Counted from the first letter of the stretch, positions 22,735-33,810 are shown. The stretch: DNA of 64,000 nt from Branchipolynoe longqiensis (GCA_030323885.1 CM059193.1:91451990-91515989), one strand, 5' to 3'. The notes: generated by a model not told the origin, from the letters alone. Made by a program: numbers and translations.

Positions 22735-22850
22735 AAAATAACAGAAATGGTGAAATATCTCTAAAATCCCATCACATAGAAACAAACCGCTTGGCACACA
22801 AACAGATAACATGTTTAACAACCAGATTATATTAAATTTATATGGGGGGG
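22735..22850. repeat. Single unit related to the 37.8 kb TIR element
   Basis: GTGAAATATCTCTAAAAT, CACATAGAAACAAACCGCTT and AGATTATATTAAATTTATA match the internal repeats of 37825-38577. Confidence 0.65.
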
Positions 22851-22889
22851 TCATTTACTGATTAGCGCGGCCGAGTACTGCCACCGCGC

Positions 22890-23176
22890 CCAGTCAGAAT
22901 AAGTACTGGTGAGTACATAAGTGCACTGCTAGTGCACAGGAAGTACATCATTAATGCAGAGTAAGTACGTGCACAGTAAGTAACTGGTGAGTGCACAGTA
23001 AGCGCACAGGAAGTGCACATGTACCCGAGCCACGTTATCGCACACACAGGTCACACTTGCCCTCCACCCCTGCCTGCCACCCCTGGGACTTTGGCGGGGC
23101 GGGGCGGGGCGGGGCTGGGCTGGGCTAGGCGGGGCGGGGCGGGGCGGGGCGGGGCGGGGCGGGGCGGGGCGGGGCG
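22890..23176. repeat. AGTGCAC-rich and GGGGC repeats
   Basis: 22905-23018 has irregular AGTGCACAGTAAGTAC motifs; 23093-23176 is a nearly pure GGGGC pentanucleotide run, the most GC-rich point in the window. Confidence 0.9.
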
Positions 23177-23267
23177 GAGCGGGCTATCTGACCCGGGCAC
23201 TCAGTGGCTGCTCTGAGTGACCATAAGGAGGTATCATTACCTCCGTGGCAGCCTGCCAGCTTGCTCT

Positions 23268-23700
23268 GGCACAAGACCTGCCCACCAGCCTGCCTGTCAA
23301 CCTGCCCACCCACAGGGCCTTCCCACCAGCCTGCCTGCCTCTCAACCTACACACCCACAGGGCCTGCCCACCAGCCTGCCTCTCAACCTACCCACCCACA
23401 GGGCCTTCCCACCAGCCTGCCTGTCAACCTACCCACCCACAGGGCCTTCCCACCAGCCTGCCTGCCTCTCAACCTACCCACCCACAGGGCCTGCCCACCA
23501 GCCTGCCTCTCAACCTACCCACCAACAGAGCCTGCCCACCAGCCTGCCTGTCAACCTACCCACCCACAGGGCCTGCCCACCTGCCTGCCTGCCTGTCAAC
23601 CTACCCACCCACAGGGCCTGCCCACGAGCCTGCCTGTCAACCTACCCACCCACAGGGCCTGCCCACCAGCCTGCTTGCCTGTCAACATGCCCACCCTCAG
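23268..23700 (+). repeat. Minisatellite of about 41-45 bp
   Basis: Units contain CCCACCAGCCTGCCTGTCAA and CCTACCCACCCACAGGGCC, with an optional extra CTGC. All three plus-strand frames stay open (158-220 codons, Pro/Cys-rich), a repeat artefact. Confidence 0.95.
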
Positions 23701-23850
23701 ACTAGGAAGCGACAAGTATAAATTTTTAAGTCATTGCTTTGACTCAAGCAGGGTTCGAACCCACGAACCCATGGGTTCGGATCCCCCGATCTCCCAAAAC
23801 AGAAGACGGACGCTCAACTCATTCGGCCACCCTGTCTGGTGTGATGATAA
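23701..23850 (-). repeat. SINE1 head and body start
   Basis: Minus-strand body start plus full head with the duplicated CCATGGGTTCGGATC segment, ending at CATTCGGCCACCCTGTCTGG. Confidence 0.85.
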
Positions 23851-24164
23851 CGTGGCGCGTTCATGAGACTATGCAGCTTTAAGGAGGTGATTGGTTGCTT
23901 CTTTTACGGCTCCGATCTCAGTGGACTTTCCCACTCATCCCTGATTCTGTACGGGCACACTCCGGTTTAAACGAATGAATAATGGGGAGGTGATTTAGCC
24001 TTAAGTGGCTTTTGATAGATATAGGCGATGGAAGGCTACCCTCGCCCACCCAGCACCCAGCACCCAGCGGCCAGCCGTGACTAACATCAACACCCCCCCC
24101 CGCCCCCCGCACACAGGGCCTTCCCCTCCCCACTCTCCCCCCTTTCCTTCCTTTCCTCTCTTTC
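23851..24164. other. Unassigned sequence with C-rich run
   Basis: Unique-looking sequence, then C/T-rich low complexity from about 24090. Confidence 0.4.
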
Positions 24165-24482
24165 CAGACGGGATGGCCGAATGAGTTAGAGCGCCCGTCT
24201 CCCCTGTTGGTAGATCGTCGGGTCGTGGGTTCGAACCCTGATCGAGTCAAACCAATGACTTAAAAATTGATACTTGTCGCTTCCTAGCCTGGTGCTCGGC
24301 ATTATTAGGATAGGGCAAGGACTGGTTGGCTCAGTGTCAGGATAATGTGACTGAGTGGGATATCAGGTCATGGTTCTGGTGGCCTGGTCTTTACTGGTGA
24401 GGGCAGCACTATAAAGTCACCATCAGTGGGCACTGTCACATGTCGGTACCCGTCCTTCCTGATATTAAATTAGTGTTGCTAG
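24165..24482 (+). repeat. SINE1, near full length
   Basis: Complete head (GACGGGATGGCCGAATGAGT, GGGTTCGAACCCTG) and body to GTCCTTCCTGATATTAAATT; the end is altered and leads into the CT-rich run. Confidence 0.9.
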
Positions 24483-24955
24483 GATCTATTCCCCTTCCTC
24501 TCTCATCCCTTCCCCTCCTGTCCCTTCCCTCCTATCCTCTCCCTCCCTTCCCCCTCCACCTCCCATCCCTTCCCATGCCCTCCCCTCCCCCCTCCCTTCC
24601 TCTCCCCTCCCATCCCATCCCATCCCCTTCCCCTCTCATCCCATCTCATCTCATCCCATCCCATGCTATCCTCATCCCATCCCATCCCATCCCCTTCCCC
24701 TCTCATCCCATCCTATCCTCTTCCCCTCTCATACCATCATATCCCATCCGGTTCCCCTCTCACCCCTTCCCCTCTAATCCATCCCTTCCCCCTTCATCCC
24801 ATCCTCTTCCCCTCTCATCCCATCCCATCCCCTTTCCCTCTCATCCCATCCCATCCTCTTTCCCTCTCATCCCATCCCATCCCATCTTCTTCTCTCCCAT
24901 CCCCTTCCCCTCTCAACCCGTTTCCTCCTGTCCCACCCAACTCCTCCCTTCCTAG
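24483..24955. repeat. CT-rich low-complexity tract
   Basis: Irregular CCCATCCCATCC, CTCTCATCCC and CCTTCCCCT motifs. Open Ser/Pro frames across it are artefacts. Confidence 0.95.
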
Positions 24956-24961
24956 ATTGAT

Positions 24962-26550
24962 TGCATCAAGGAGTCTAGGTAGCGTAGTAGTCTGTACTGC
25001 CCTCTCAGGTGAGCAGCCACATAGACAGTTTGGCGTGAATAGGGTGATGACATTAGGGAGCCTAGGTAGTGTAGTAGTATGTACTGACCTCTCAGGTGAG
25101 CAGCCACATAGACAGTTTGGCGTGAATAGGGTGATGACATTAGGGAGCCTAGGTAGTGTAGTAGTATGTACTGACCTCTCAGGTGAGCAGCCACATAGAC
25201 AGTTTGGCGTGAATAGGGTGATGACATTAGGGAGCCTAGGTAGTGTAGTAGTCTGTACTGGCCTCTCAGGTGAGCAGCCACATAGACAGTTTGGTGTGAA
25301 TAGGGTGATGACATTAGGGAGCCTAGGTAGTGTAGTAGTATGTACTGACCTCTCAGGTGAGCAGCCACATAGACAGTTTGGCGTGAATAGGATGATGGCA
25401 TTAGGGAGCCTAGGTTATGTAGTAGTCTGTACTGGCCTCTCAGGTGAACAGCCACATAGACAGTTTGGCGTGAATAGGGTGATGGCATTAGGGAGCCTAG
25501 GTAGTGTAGTAGTCTGTACTGGCCTCTCAGGTGAACAGCCACATAGACAGTTTGGCGTGAATAGGATGATGGCATTAGGGAGCCTAGGTAATGTAGTAGT
25601 CTGTACTGGCCTCTCAGGTGAACAGCCACATAGACAGTTTGGCGTGAATAGGGTGATGACATTAGGAAGCCTAGGTAGTGTAGTAGTATGTACTGACCTC
25701 TCAGGTGAGCAGCCACATAGACAGTTTGGCGTGAATAGGATGATGGCATTAGGGAGCCTAGGTAATGTAGTAGTCTGTACTGGCCTCTCAGGTGAACAGC
25801 CACATAGACAGTTTGGCGTGAATAGGGTGATGGCATTAGGGAGCCTAGGTAGTGTAGTAGTCTGTAGTGGCCTCTCAGGTGAACAGCCACATAGACAGTT
25901 TGGCGTGAATAGGGTGATGGCATTAGGGAGCCTACGTAGTGTAGTAGTCTGTACTGTCCTCTCAGGTGAACAGCCACATAGACAGTTTGGCGTGAATAGG
26001 GTGATGGAATTAGGGAGCCTACATAGTGTAGTAGTCTGTACTGGCCTCTCAGGTGAACAGTCACATAGACAGGTTGGCGTGAATAGGGTGGTGGCATTAG
26101 GGAGCCTAGGTAGTGTAGTAGTCTGTACTGGCCTCTCAGGTGAACAGCCACATAGACAGTTTGGCGTGAATAGGGTGGTGGCATTAGGGAGCTAGGTAGT
26201 GTAGTAGTCTGTACTGGCCTCTCAGGTGAACAGCCAGATAGACAGGTTGGTGTGAACAGGGTGATGACATTAGGGAGCGTAGGTAGCATAGTAGTCTGTA
26301 CTGGCCTCTTGGGCAAGGAGCCACAGAGATGGGTAGGTGTAAATATGGTGATGACATCAGGGAGCCTAGGTAGTGTAGTACTCTGCACTGACTTCTCAAG
26401 CAAGCAGCCACATAGACACTTAGACATGGATAGGGTGATTGCATCTCGGAGCCTAGGAAGTGTAGTAGTCTGCACTGACCTCTCAGGTAAGGAACCACAT
26501 AGACAGGTAAGCGTGGATAAAGTGATTGAATCAGGGGAGCATAAGTAGTG
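24962..26550 (+). repeat. 87-bp satellite derived from the SINE2 leader, about 18 copies
   Basis: Each unit runs GGGAGCCTAGGTAGTGTAGT, AGTCTGTACTGGCCTCTCAG, CAGCCACATAGACAGTTTGG and CGTGAATAGGGTGATG. This is the SINE2 leader region lying before the A box. The first 25 copies' worth of variation is limited to a few positions; the last three units are closer to the SINE2 leader. Since 87 is divisible by 3, frames of about 510 (plus) and 507 (minus) codons stay open with a 29-residue repeat. No start context or domain suggests a protein. Confidence 0.95.
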
Positions 26551-26559
26551 TAATGGTTA

Positions 26560-26997
26560 AGTGCCTGTCATTCTATGGCGGATTGAGCAACAGACAGAAC
26601 TGGACAAAGAATATTCTAGTCCGGTGTTATTCAGACTTGAAATGTATCGATTATGTAACAGACGGGTAACAGACGAGTAATGGACAGTAACGGTTGATAA
26701 TGTATCTAATGATCAACGGACAATTCAGAATACAAAAAGAACTATAATGAATGGCAACGGACATGTAATGGATATGTAACGGACGGGAACGGACGGTAAC
26801 GGATAATAACCACATAGGTCAGTCCGGCGCAATTAGTTACAAGTTTTGTGCATGCTCAAAACTTGTAACGGATTGGGCCGGATATCAACGGATATGCAAT
26901 GGATATGCAGCCGACACAAACCAGACTTTGCCGGATATTAACGGACTTTGTTCAATTTCTTTCCGTTTCCCCAATCCGGTGATGTGTGACAGAGCCT
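26560..26997. mobile_element. Foldback element inside the SINE2 A-box region
   Basis: Ends AGTGCCTGTCATTC and GTGTGACAGAGCCT, flanked by TTA at 26557 and 26998. Removing it restores AATGGTTAGCACG of SINE2. Arms repeat AACGGACGGGTAACGGA-like motifs. A palindrome, CAAGTTTTGTGCATGCTC plus its complement, lies at 26840-26865, 144 bp from the right end. Same subfamily as 50891. Confidence 0.9.
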
Positions 26998-27305
26998 TTA
27001 GCACGCCAGAGCTCACAATTGCAAGAAATGTGGATTCGAAATCCTGCTTGCTCTAGGCACAATATTTCACACAAATACATACACACACGCACACCAATAC
27101 ACACAGCCCCCCACATAGACAGGTAGGCGTGGATAGAGTGATTACATCAGGAAGCCTAGGTAGTATAGTAGTCTGCACTAACCTCTCAGGTAAGGAGCCA
27201 CATAGACAGGTGGGCGTGGTTAAGGTGATTGCATCAGGGGAGCCTAAGTAGTGTAATGGGTTAGCACGCTAGCCCCAGATGACAAGAAATGTGGATTCAA
27301 AAACC
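26998..27305 (+). repeat. SINE2: end of a split copy, then a second copy
   Basis: 27001-27085 is the downstream part of the SINE2 split by the foldback (GTGGATTCGAAATCC B-box region). 27110-27305 has two leader units, then an uninterrupted head (AGTGTAATGGGTTAGCACGC) that shows the empty site. Confidence 0.85.
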
Positions 27306-27309
27306 TGCT

Positions 27310-28005
27310 ATAGGCGCAATATTTCCCACACACACACATGCACACATACACAGACACACACATACACACATATGTACACACATATGTACAAACACACACC
27401 CACACACACAAACATACACACACTTTCACACACACATACACACTCACACATACACCAGCCCACAAACACACGCCCACAAACACACACACACACATACATA
27501 CACAGACAATCACACACACACAAACATACTCACACTCACGCACACACAGCCCCACACACATACACATTCAGACATACACATGCACACCCCCACAAACACA
27601 CACACATGCCCACCCCCACAAAGACACACACACATGCCCATACACACATGCCCATACACACAACCATATACACACTCTCACACCCACATACACACTCACA
27701 AATACCCACACCCACAAACACACACACCAACACACACAAGCATACACACACTCACACACATACACACTCACACATCCACACCCACAAACATATGCCCACA
27801 AATACACACACGCCCATACCCACACACCTACCCCCACAAACATATACACACACACTCACGCTCACACCCACCCACACACACACATACACGTTCACTTATA
27901 CACACGCACACCCCCACAAACACCCACCCACAAACACATACACACCCACATACACACCCATATACACCCACACCCACACCCACACACACCCACACACACA
28001 CCCTG
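27310..28005. repeat. CA-rich low-complexity tract
   Basis: About 700 bp of irregular ACAC, CACACCCAC and ACATACAC motifs. It starts right after SINE2's GCGCAATATTTCCC, so it may have grown from the 3' end of that SINE. Thr/His frames are artefacts. Confidence 0.95.
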
Positions 28006-28181
28006 TAGGTGAGGTGAGTGGCGGTGTTCCGTGTAGTTGATATAGTGTGTGATGTATGTGGGTCCGGTGCCGTGTCGCGGGGCCATGATTTTGCTTTTAA
28101 GGCTCGGGCGAGGCGGGCACTTTGAGGTGACGCTACACACACCACGGCAACCACTCCCCGAAAAATAACCCATCCAGCTTA

Positions 28182-28793
28182 TGGTGCAGTCACACTATGA
28201 CGTAATGGCCCAACGTGACTCCGACGTGGCGACTTTTCGTCATCACGTCGGGTCACGTTACAGTCATGTTAAGCTCTCGTCATGTTGAAAAAACTTTGAT
28301 GTGACACGACGAGTTGATAAGACATTCACGTCACGTTACGGTCACATTAGGATCTCGTTATGACCTCGTCATCTACGTTAGGTCAACGTCGCCTCACGTC
28401 CACGCTGTCGGGTGGGGCAGTTACTAGACCATGTTCCGGTGTTGTTTTCGATGATGTCGGAGTCTCGTCGAAGCCCTGTTACGGTCACATCGAAGCCCCA
28501 TTACAGCCTCGTCGACGCCCCGTTCCGGTGTCGTTCCGACGACGTCCGAGTCTCATCGGATTTTCGTCGAAGTCCCGTCACGATCATGTCGAGCATGCGA
28601 GGATGTCGCTAGGATCTCGTTCGCCAAATTAATTTCTTCTACGTCCTCTCTCGTTCCCGACGTCGTTACACCCAGGTAGACCATGCCGCGGTGTCGTCCA
28701 ACTTGGCCCCGTATTTGCATATCACGTCGGATTTTTCTAAAGTCACCCACGTCAAACTCACGTTGGCCATTATGTCATAGTGTGACTGCACCA
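28182..28793. mobile_element. Foldback element, ACGTCACGTT-arm subfamily
   Basis: The first 20 bases, TGGTGCAGTCACACTATGAC, are repeated exactly inverted at the right end, and similarity extends to about 37 bp. TTA flanks both sides (28179 and 28794). Arms are reiterated CGTCACGTTACGGTCA-like motifs. No coding capacity. Confidence 0.93.
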
Positions 28794-28839
28794 TTACCAA
28801 TCTCCAGCTAACCGCACCCTATCTGCATTATGACAGGTG

Positions 28840-29060
28840 GCAGGGCCGAATGAGTTGAGCGCCTGCTTGTCGTGTGGCAGGTCATTGGATTTGAAACGCT
28901 AACTCGGTCGAAACCCTCCAGCCAAGTTACAGCAATGATTTAACAAATTTATACTTGTCGCCACCTAGCTTGGCGCTCGGTGATAGTAATGTAGGACAAG
29001 GAGCAGTGAAATGATGAAGATTGATTGTAATTTGCCATGCTTAATCACCGAATGTGACAA
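28840..29060 (+). repeat. SINE1c copy
   Basis: Head GCAGGGCCGAATGAGTTGAG with GGTCATTGGATTTGAAACGC, body TTTATACTTGTCGCCACC, and the alternative 3' end with CTTAATCACCGAATG. Confidence 0.75.
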
Positions 29061-29185
29061 CAACATCACATGCACTTGTTAATAGTTTAAAATTTGGCCA
29101 ACCGTGATGGGAATAGGTGGGAGTTGACCACTCGCAGGTGGCGCCATGTGAGAGAGATCGGAACTAGACCCGTCCTGATATGACC

Positions 29186-29520
29186 GTAGGTGGTTGGTTG
29201 TTGGAGTTTTACGTCCTGGCAAAATCTAAGGTCATCTCAGGACGTGTACCGACTTTGACAGTGTGCACTGATGGTGACTTTATAGTGCTGCCCCACTGGG
29301 AGACCAGGCCACTGGCACCATGACCCGATATCCCACTCAGTCACATTATCTTGACACTGAGCTAACCAGTCCTTGCCCTATCCTATTAATCCCGAGCACC
29401 AGGCTAGGAAGCGACAAGTATACATTTTTTAAGTCATTGGTTTGACTTGACCGGGAACCGAACTCCTGGTCTACCGTGCTCGAAGTCCGCGCTCTACCAA
29501 TCCGGCCACCGCGCCCGGTA
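29186..29520 (-). repeat. SINE1b, near full length
   Basis: From a GGTTGTTGGAGTTTTACGTC 3' end through the full body to a 1b head (TCTACCAATCCGGCCACCGC at its start on the minus strand). Confidence 0.9.
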
Positions 29521-29560
29521 AATCAAAGTAGATTATAAATATCAAATAATAATCTAGAGC

Positions 29561-29803
29561 TCTTTTCCAAAACGTGATAAGCGCCAATCAAACAAATTTG
29601 CTTGAAATGCCAATGCCAAGCTCGTACTCGTAGCTCGTGCTTTGGAAAAGAGCTCTTCATATATATACACATATATATGAAGAGCTCTTTATATATATAT
29701 ATGAAGAACTCTTTTCCAAAGCACGACCTACAAGCTTGGCATTGGCATTGCAAGCTCATTTTTTGGGTCGGCGCTTATTGCGTTTTGGAAAAGAGCTCTG
29801 GTT
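29561..29803. mobile_element. Foldback MITE with AGAGCTC ends
   Basis: Outer inverted ends AGAGCTCTTTTCCAAAACG and CGTTTTGGAAAAGAGCTCT are exact. A second inner pair, CTTTGGAAAAGAGCTCTTCA, lies around a TA-rich centre at about 29660-29700. The arms pair through GCCAATGCCAAGC. It does not share ends with the GTCACA foldbacks. Confidence 0.85.
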
Positions 29804-29805
29804 GT

Positions 29806-30390
29806 ATTTATCTAACAAATACGGCAGACAACTCAAAGCCATCGGACTACGCCGCTTTAGATAGGGTTCATTTTACATAGTATATTCTAGTTATCTAACA
29901 AATATAGTAGAAAACTCGAAGTCATTGGACTATGTTGCTTTAGATAGGGTTCATTTTCCATATTATATTATATTTATCTAACAAATATACTAGAAAACTC
30001 AAAGCCATCGGACTATCTCGCTTTAGATAGGGTTCATTTTCCATATTATATTCTATTTATCTAACAAATATCCCAGACAACTCAAAGCCATCGGACTATG
30101 TCACTTGAAATAGGGTTCATTTTCCATATTATATTCTATTTATCTAACAAATATCCCAGACAACTCAAAGCCATCGGACTATGTCGCTTTAGATAGGGTT
30201 CATTTTCCATATTATATTCTATTTATGTAACAAATATAGCAGAAATCTCAAAGCCATCAGACTTTGTCACTTTAGATAGGGTTCATTTTCCATATTATAT
30301 TCTATTTATCTAACTAATATAGCAGACAACTCAAAGCCATCGGACTCTGTCGCTTTAGATGGGGTTCATTTTCCATATTATAATATATCT
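29806..30390. repeat. 83-bp satellite, 7 copies, carrying a MITE A-like end
   Basis: CATCGGACTATG-type motifs recur every 83 bp (29841, 29924, 30007, 30090, 30173, 30256, 30339). The unit holds TCTAACAAATATAGCAGA, AACTCAAAGCCATCGGACTA and GATAGGGTTCATTTTCCA. The middle segment resembles the right end of MITE A. Confidence 0.93.
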
Positions 30391-30767
30391 TCATTTGAAT
30401 AAAAAGAGAAGAAGAAAACGCGATGACAAAAAAAGCCACAAAAGGGCCCCAAAAAGATAGAAAAAAAAGGAAAAATAGCAGCAACAAACAAGTTGGTAAA
30501 ACGGGTTGTTGATGGCGCTGTGTTAAAGGTATGGCGGACCGCCATTACGCTGGTTCCAGTGGGTGACCACGTGGCCAGCACTTGTCGGGCCTTAATGGTC
30601 TCGGAACTGCCGGCAACCAGCCACATACAGCAGCCGGGGGGAGGGGGGGTGGGTGGGGGGGCGTCTTACTAACTAATGAGGCAGCGTCAGTTTTATGGGA
30701 ATGTTGCATTCAAATTTCAAGCACTAATCATTGTTAGTTTTAATCGTTTGAGGCCAAGTCATCTCTG
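30391..30767. other. Unassigned sequence
   Basis: A-rich start, then unique-looking sequence with a G-run near 30640-30662. No gene is recognised; an 82-codon minus-strand frame shows no motif. Confidence 0.4.
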
Positions 30768-31085
30768 TGGCGGAGTGCTTAGAGTGTCTGACTTTTTTTC
30801 TAGGTCAGACTCCTAATCTGAAGGTCGGCGGTTCGATTTCCCATGCCTCCACCTCTGCCAATTTGGATTTCTACCGCTGTATATAACTTACAGTGTCATC
30901 AAAGGCCAGTTGCTCTCATAGTCATACCATGTCTATGTGGTGATTGAGGTTAAAGATCCCTTGCGTCAGTAAAAGTGTAGGCTCTGGCTTTCTATCGACA
31001 AACTGTCTAATGGTGAAAACAAGTCTATTCAGACTTATCCATGATACGCAGTATAAATCTTCAAGAAATCTAATATGTATATTTT
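30768..31085 (+). repeat. SINE3, complete-looking copy
   Basis: tRNA-like head: A-box region GTGGCGGAGTGCTTAGAG and B-box region GGCGGTTCGATTTCCC. TCAGA-CTCCTAA-TCTGA forms a perfect 5-bp anticodon stem with a 7-nt loop whose anticodon would be CCT (Arg). An insertion with inverted TCTGAC/GTCAGA lies before it. The body has CTCTGCCAATTTGGATTTC and GACAAACTGTCTAATGGTGA, ending in GCAGTATAAATCTTCAAG. Confidence 0.8.
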
Positions 31086-31099
31086 ATTATAATTATTGT

Positions 31100-31590
31100 T
31101 GCTGTCATCCACTTCCTCCTTCCCCTCTTCCTCTCTTCCTCTATTCCTCTTCCTCTATTCCTCTTCCTCTCTTCCTCTATTCCTCCTTCCTTTCCTCTTA
31201 CTCCTCATTTTCAAATTCTTCCTCCTCTTCTCTTCCTCATCTCCCCTTAGATGTTGCCAGGACTTAAAACTCAAAGAAACAAACATCCTCATCTCCCTCT
31301 TCCCCTTCCCCCTCCCCTCCCCTCCCCCCCTCCTCCTGCTCCTTCTTGTCCTTCCTCTCCTCCTCCTCCTCCTACTTCTCCCCACCTCCCCATCCTCCCC
31401 CTCCCCCCTCCCCCTTCTCCTCCCCACCTTCCCATCCTCCCCACTTTCCCATCACCCCCATACCCCGTCCTCCCTATCCCCCTCCTCCTCCCCCCCCCTC
31501 CCTGCCCCCCTTCCTCCTCCCCTCCCCTGCCCCTCTTCCTCTCCACTCCCCCTCCCCCCTCCACCCCCTCCCCCCACCTCTTCCTTTTCA
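31100..31590. repeat. CT-rich low-complexity tract with a SINE1 tail inside
   Basis: CTCTTCCTCTATTCCT and CCTCCTCCCC runs. At 31243-31290 a SINE1 3' end (GATGTTGCCAGGACTTAAAA, then AAACAAAC) sits within it. Confidence 0.93.
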
Positions 31591-31800
31591 AATTCAGACA
31601 AGACAGGAATGTACCACTTTGAATACCGATGGTCGGTGTCAATCTTACACGATGATAATATTATATATCTTTTAAGGTCAAAGGTCACGCAGCTGTGCTG
31701 TCACATGGTGTGGCTGAAGTGTGACCAACTGGCTGACCTGCTGGTGTGGTGCTTTTAGACGCTGTCAAACATTTTATGATAGATCACAATTTCTCCGTAA

Positions 31801-32122
31801 AGGCCCTGTCACATTACGATGCATCTCGCAAGCACACGGCCAATGCGTAAAATCACTTTTTTATGTCGAGAAGCGTCAAACTTTTCGGCATTGGGGGGGG
31901 GAGGGAGGGATGGTTGTATCCATACCGTATACATAGTGTATGGCCAACATATGACAACGTATGGCTAACGTACCTCCTGCAAAAAATGCTCGAATTACGC
32001 TCATGGTACGTTCACAGAATGCCGGTGAACGTTATATACGTTATTTGATCGCCAGAACTACGCGTCATACGTTACATACGCCAAGACACACCGGAGAAAT
32101 GCTAACCGTACGTTAGACATCT
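31801..32122. mobile_element. Foldback element, left part only
   Basis: Left end AGGCCCTGTCACATTACGAT preceded by TAA. The interior follows 21924 closely (GAACGTTATATACGTTATT, GATCGCCAGAACTA). It is cut at 32122 where a SINE2 array begins. Confidence 0.85.
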
Positions 32123-32625
32123 GTCATGGGGGTGATGAAAATGGGAAATATTGCACCTAGAGCGGGACTCGAACCCACATCTCTTTGCATTCCGGGCCAG
32201 TGTGCTAACCATTACACCACCTAGGCTCCCTGATATCAACACACTCCCCACGCCTACCTGTCTATGTGGTTACTTGCCTGAGAGGTCAGTGCAGACCACT
32301 ACACTCGTCCCCCTGGAATTGTAAGTCTTGTAATGCTTACAATTACATACATACAGGCAATGCACTAACACATACATACACAGGGTAGGTTCAACAACCA
32401 TACAGCGCAAAGCTTGTACAGGATCCTGATCACGGCAACCAGTGTCATGGGGGTGATGAAAATGGGAAATACTGCGCCTAGAGTGGGACTCGAACCCACA
32501 TCTCTTTGCATTCCGGGCCAGTGTGCTAACCATTACACCACCTAGGCTCCCTGATATCAACACCCCCCCCACGCCTACCTGTCTATGTGGTTACTTGCCT
32601 GAGAGGTCAGTGCAGACCACTACAC
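32123..32625 (-). repeat. SINE2 tandem, period 320 bp
   Basis: GTCATGGGGGTGATGAAAAT occurs at 32123 and 32443. Each unit has a full tRNA-like head on the minus strand (GTGTAATGGTTAGCACACTG, GTGGGTTCGAGTCCC), and the first runs straight into the second through CTTACAATTCCAGGGGGACG. This shows head-to-tail multimers of the whole SINE. Confidence 0.9.
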
Positions 32626-32930
32626 ATCTATGGCCATATCAGGACAGGTACTGACTTGTGACAGTGCACACTCAGAGCAACTTTATGGTGCTGCCCCACT
32701 GGGAAATCAGGCTGCCAACACAATGGCCCGATATCCCGCTTAGTCACATTATCCTGACACTGAGCTAACCATTCCTTGCCCTATCCTAGTAATGCTGAGT
32801 GCCAGGTTAGGAAGCGACAAGTGTCAATTTTGTAAGTCATTGGCTTGACTCAACTGGGAATCAAACTATCGAACTCCCGATCTCCCGCACGGGAGGCCTG
32901 CGCTCTACCGATTCGGCCACCACGTCCGGC
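32626..32930 (-). repeat. SINE1b, body and head
   Basis: Starts inside the 3' end (CATCTATGGCCATATCAGGA) and ends with the 1b head (TCTACCGATTCGGCCACC on the plus strand). It joins the SINE2 array directly. Confidence 0.9.
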
Positions 32931-33234
32931 CATAATGAGGATGATAACAATGTGGAAAATGACTGATGACCAAAGTAAATACACAGAATGTGGTTTTTGT
33001 TTTGTTTGGCGTTCGCTACCTGGCAACATGACAACACGCATTCCCATGCCCTAACTGTCAGTGTGGAATGCGTAGTGAGTGTGTGTCGGAAGTGGCAGTC
33101 GTGGTGGCCTAAAGTTAGCCCAGTTCTGCCTGTCTATGGTTTATGCCGTGCATAGCAATTAGCTGCCCGCCACCCAAACACCCACCCACCCATGGAACCC
33201 CATAACTATGCACAAGTTCCATGCCAGCCTCAGC
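32931..33234. other. Unassigned sequence
   Basis: No recognised element; ends in a CACCCACCC-rich stretch near 33165-33190. Confidence 0.35.
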
Positions 33235-33650
33235 CTTTGCAGCTATTCTGATTAAATCACTTCTCCAAATATACTACCTGTCACCTAGAATGAGGTCAGG
33301 GTCTCCAAAAGGGAACATGTACCCATTATCATCTGCTGTCGCTATTATATTTCAAAACCTTCGAAAGGGACATTCAAATTGTTATCGGCTGCCAGAATTA
33401 TGTCAGAAACTCCAATATCAGATGCTCCCACTGTCATCTGCTATCGCTATTATATTTTGAAAGCTTCGAAAGGGACATTCGAATTGATATCGGCTGCCAG
33501 AATGATGTCAGATACTCCAAAAGGAAGAGGCTCCCACTGTTGTCTGATATCGCTATTATATTTCAAAAGCTTTCAAAGAGACATTCAAATTAGTATCGGC
33601 TGCCAGAATTATGTCAGAAACTCGAAAAGGGAGACTTTGGTATTGTCATC
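33235..33650. repeat. 105-106 bp tandem repeat, 3-4 copies
   Basis: TCGCTATTATATTTCAAAA recurs at about 33340, 33445 and 33551, with GGCTGCCAGAATTATGTCAG in each unit. Confidence 0.9.
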
Positions 33651-33689
33651 TACTCACACTGTTATATGTAGGAAAGATCAGGACTTTGA

Positions 33690-33810
33690 TTCAAACCAAT
33701 GACTCACAAAATTATCCTTGTCGCTTTCTAGCTTGGCACTCAACATTAATAGGATAGGACAAAGACTGGTCAGCTCAGTGTCAGGATAATGTGAGTGAGT
33801 GGACTGAGTT
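33690..33810 (+). repeat. SINE1 fragment
   Basis: Body start CAAACCAATGACTCACAAAA to GGATAATGTGAGTGAGTGG, then lost. Confidence 0.8.

Noticed and set aside
23204..23866. Pro/Cys-rich frames resembling a keratin-associated or cuticle protein
   Set aside because: All three frames are open over a 41-45 bp minisatellite; the frames end in a SINE.
24663..26475. Open frames of about 510 (plus) and 507 (minus) codons
   Set aside because: Both are produced by an 87-bp tandem repeat of SINE2 leader sequence plus a CT-rich run; open on both strands at once, no domain, no start context.
27279..28154. Thr/His- and Cys/Val-rich frames over the CA tract
   Set aside because: Dinucleotide-like low complexity gives open frames in several phases.
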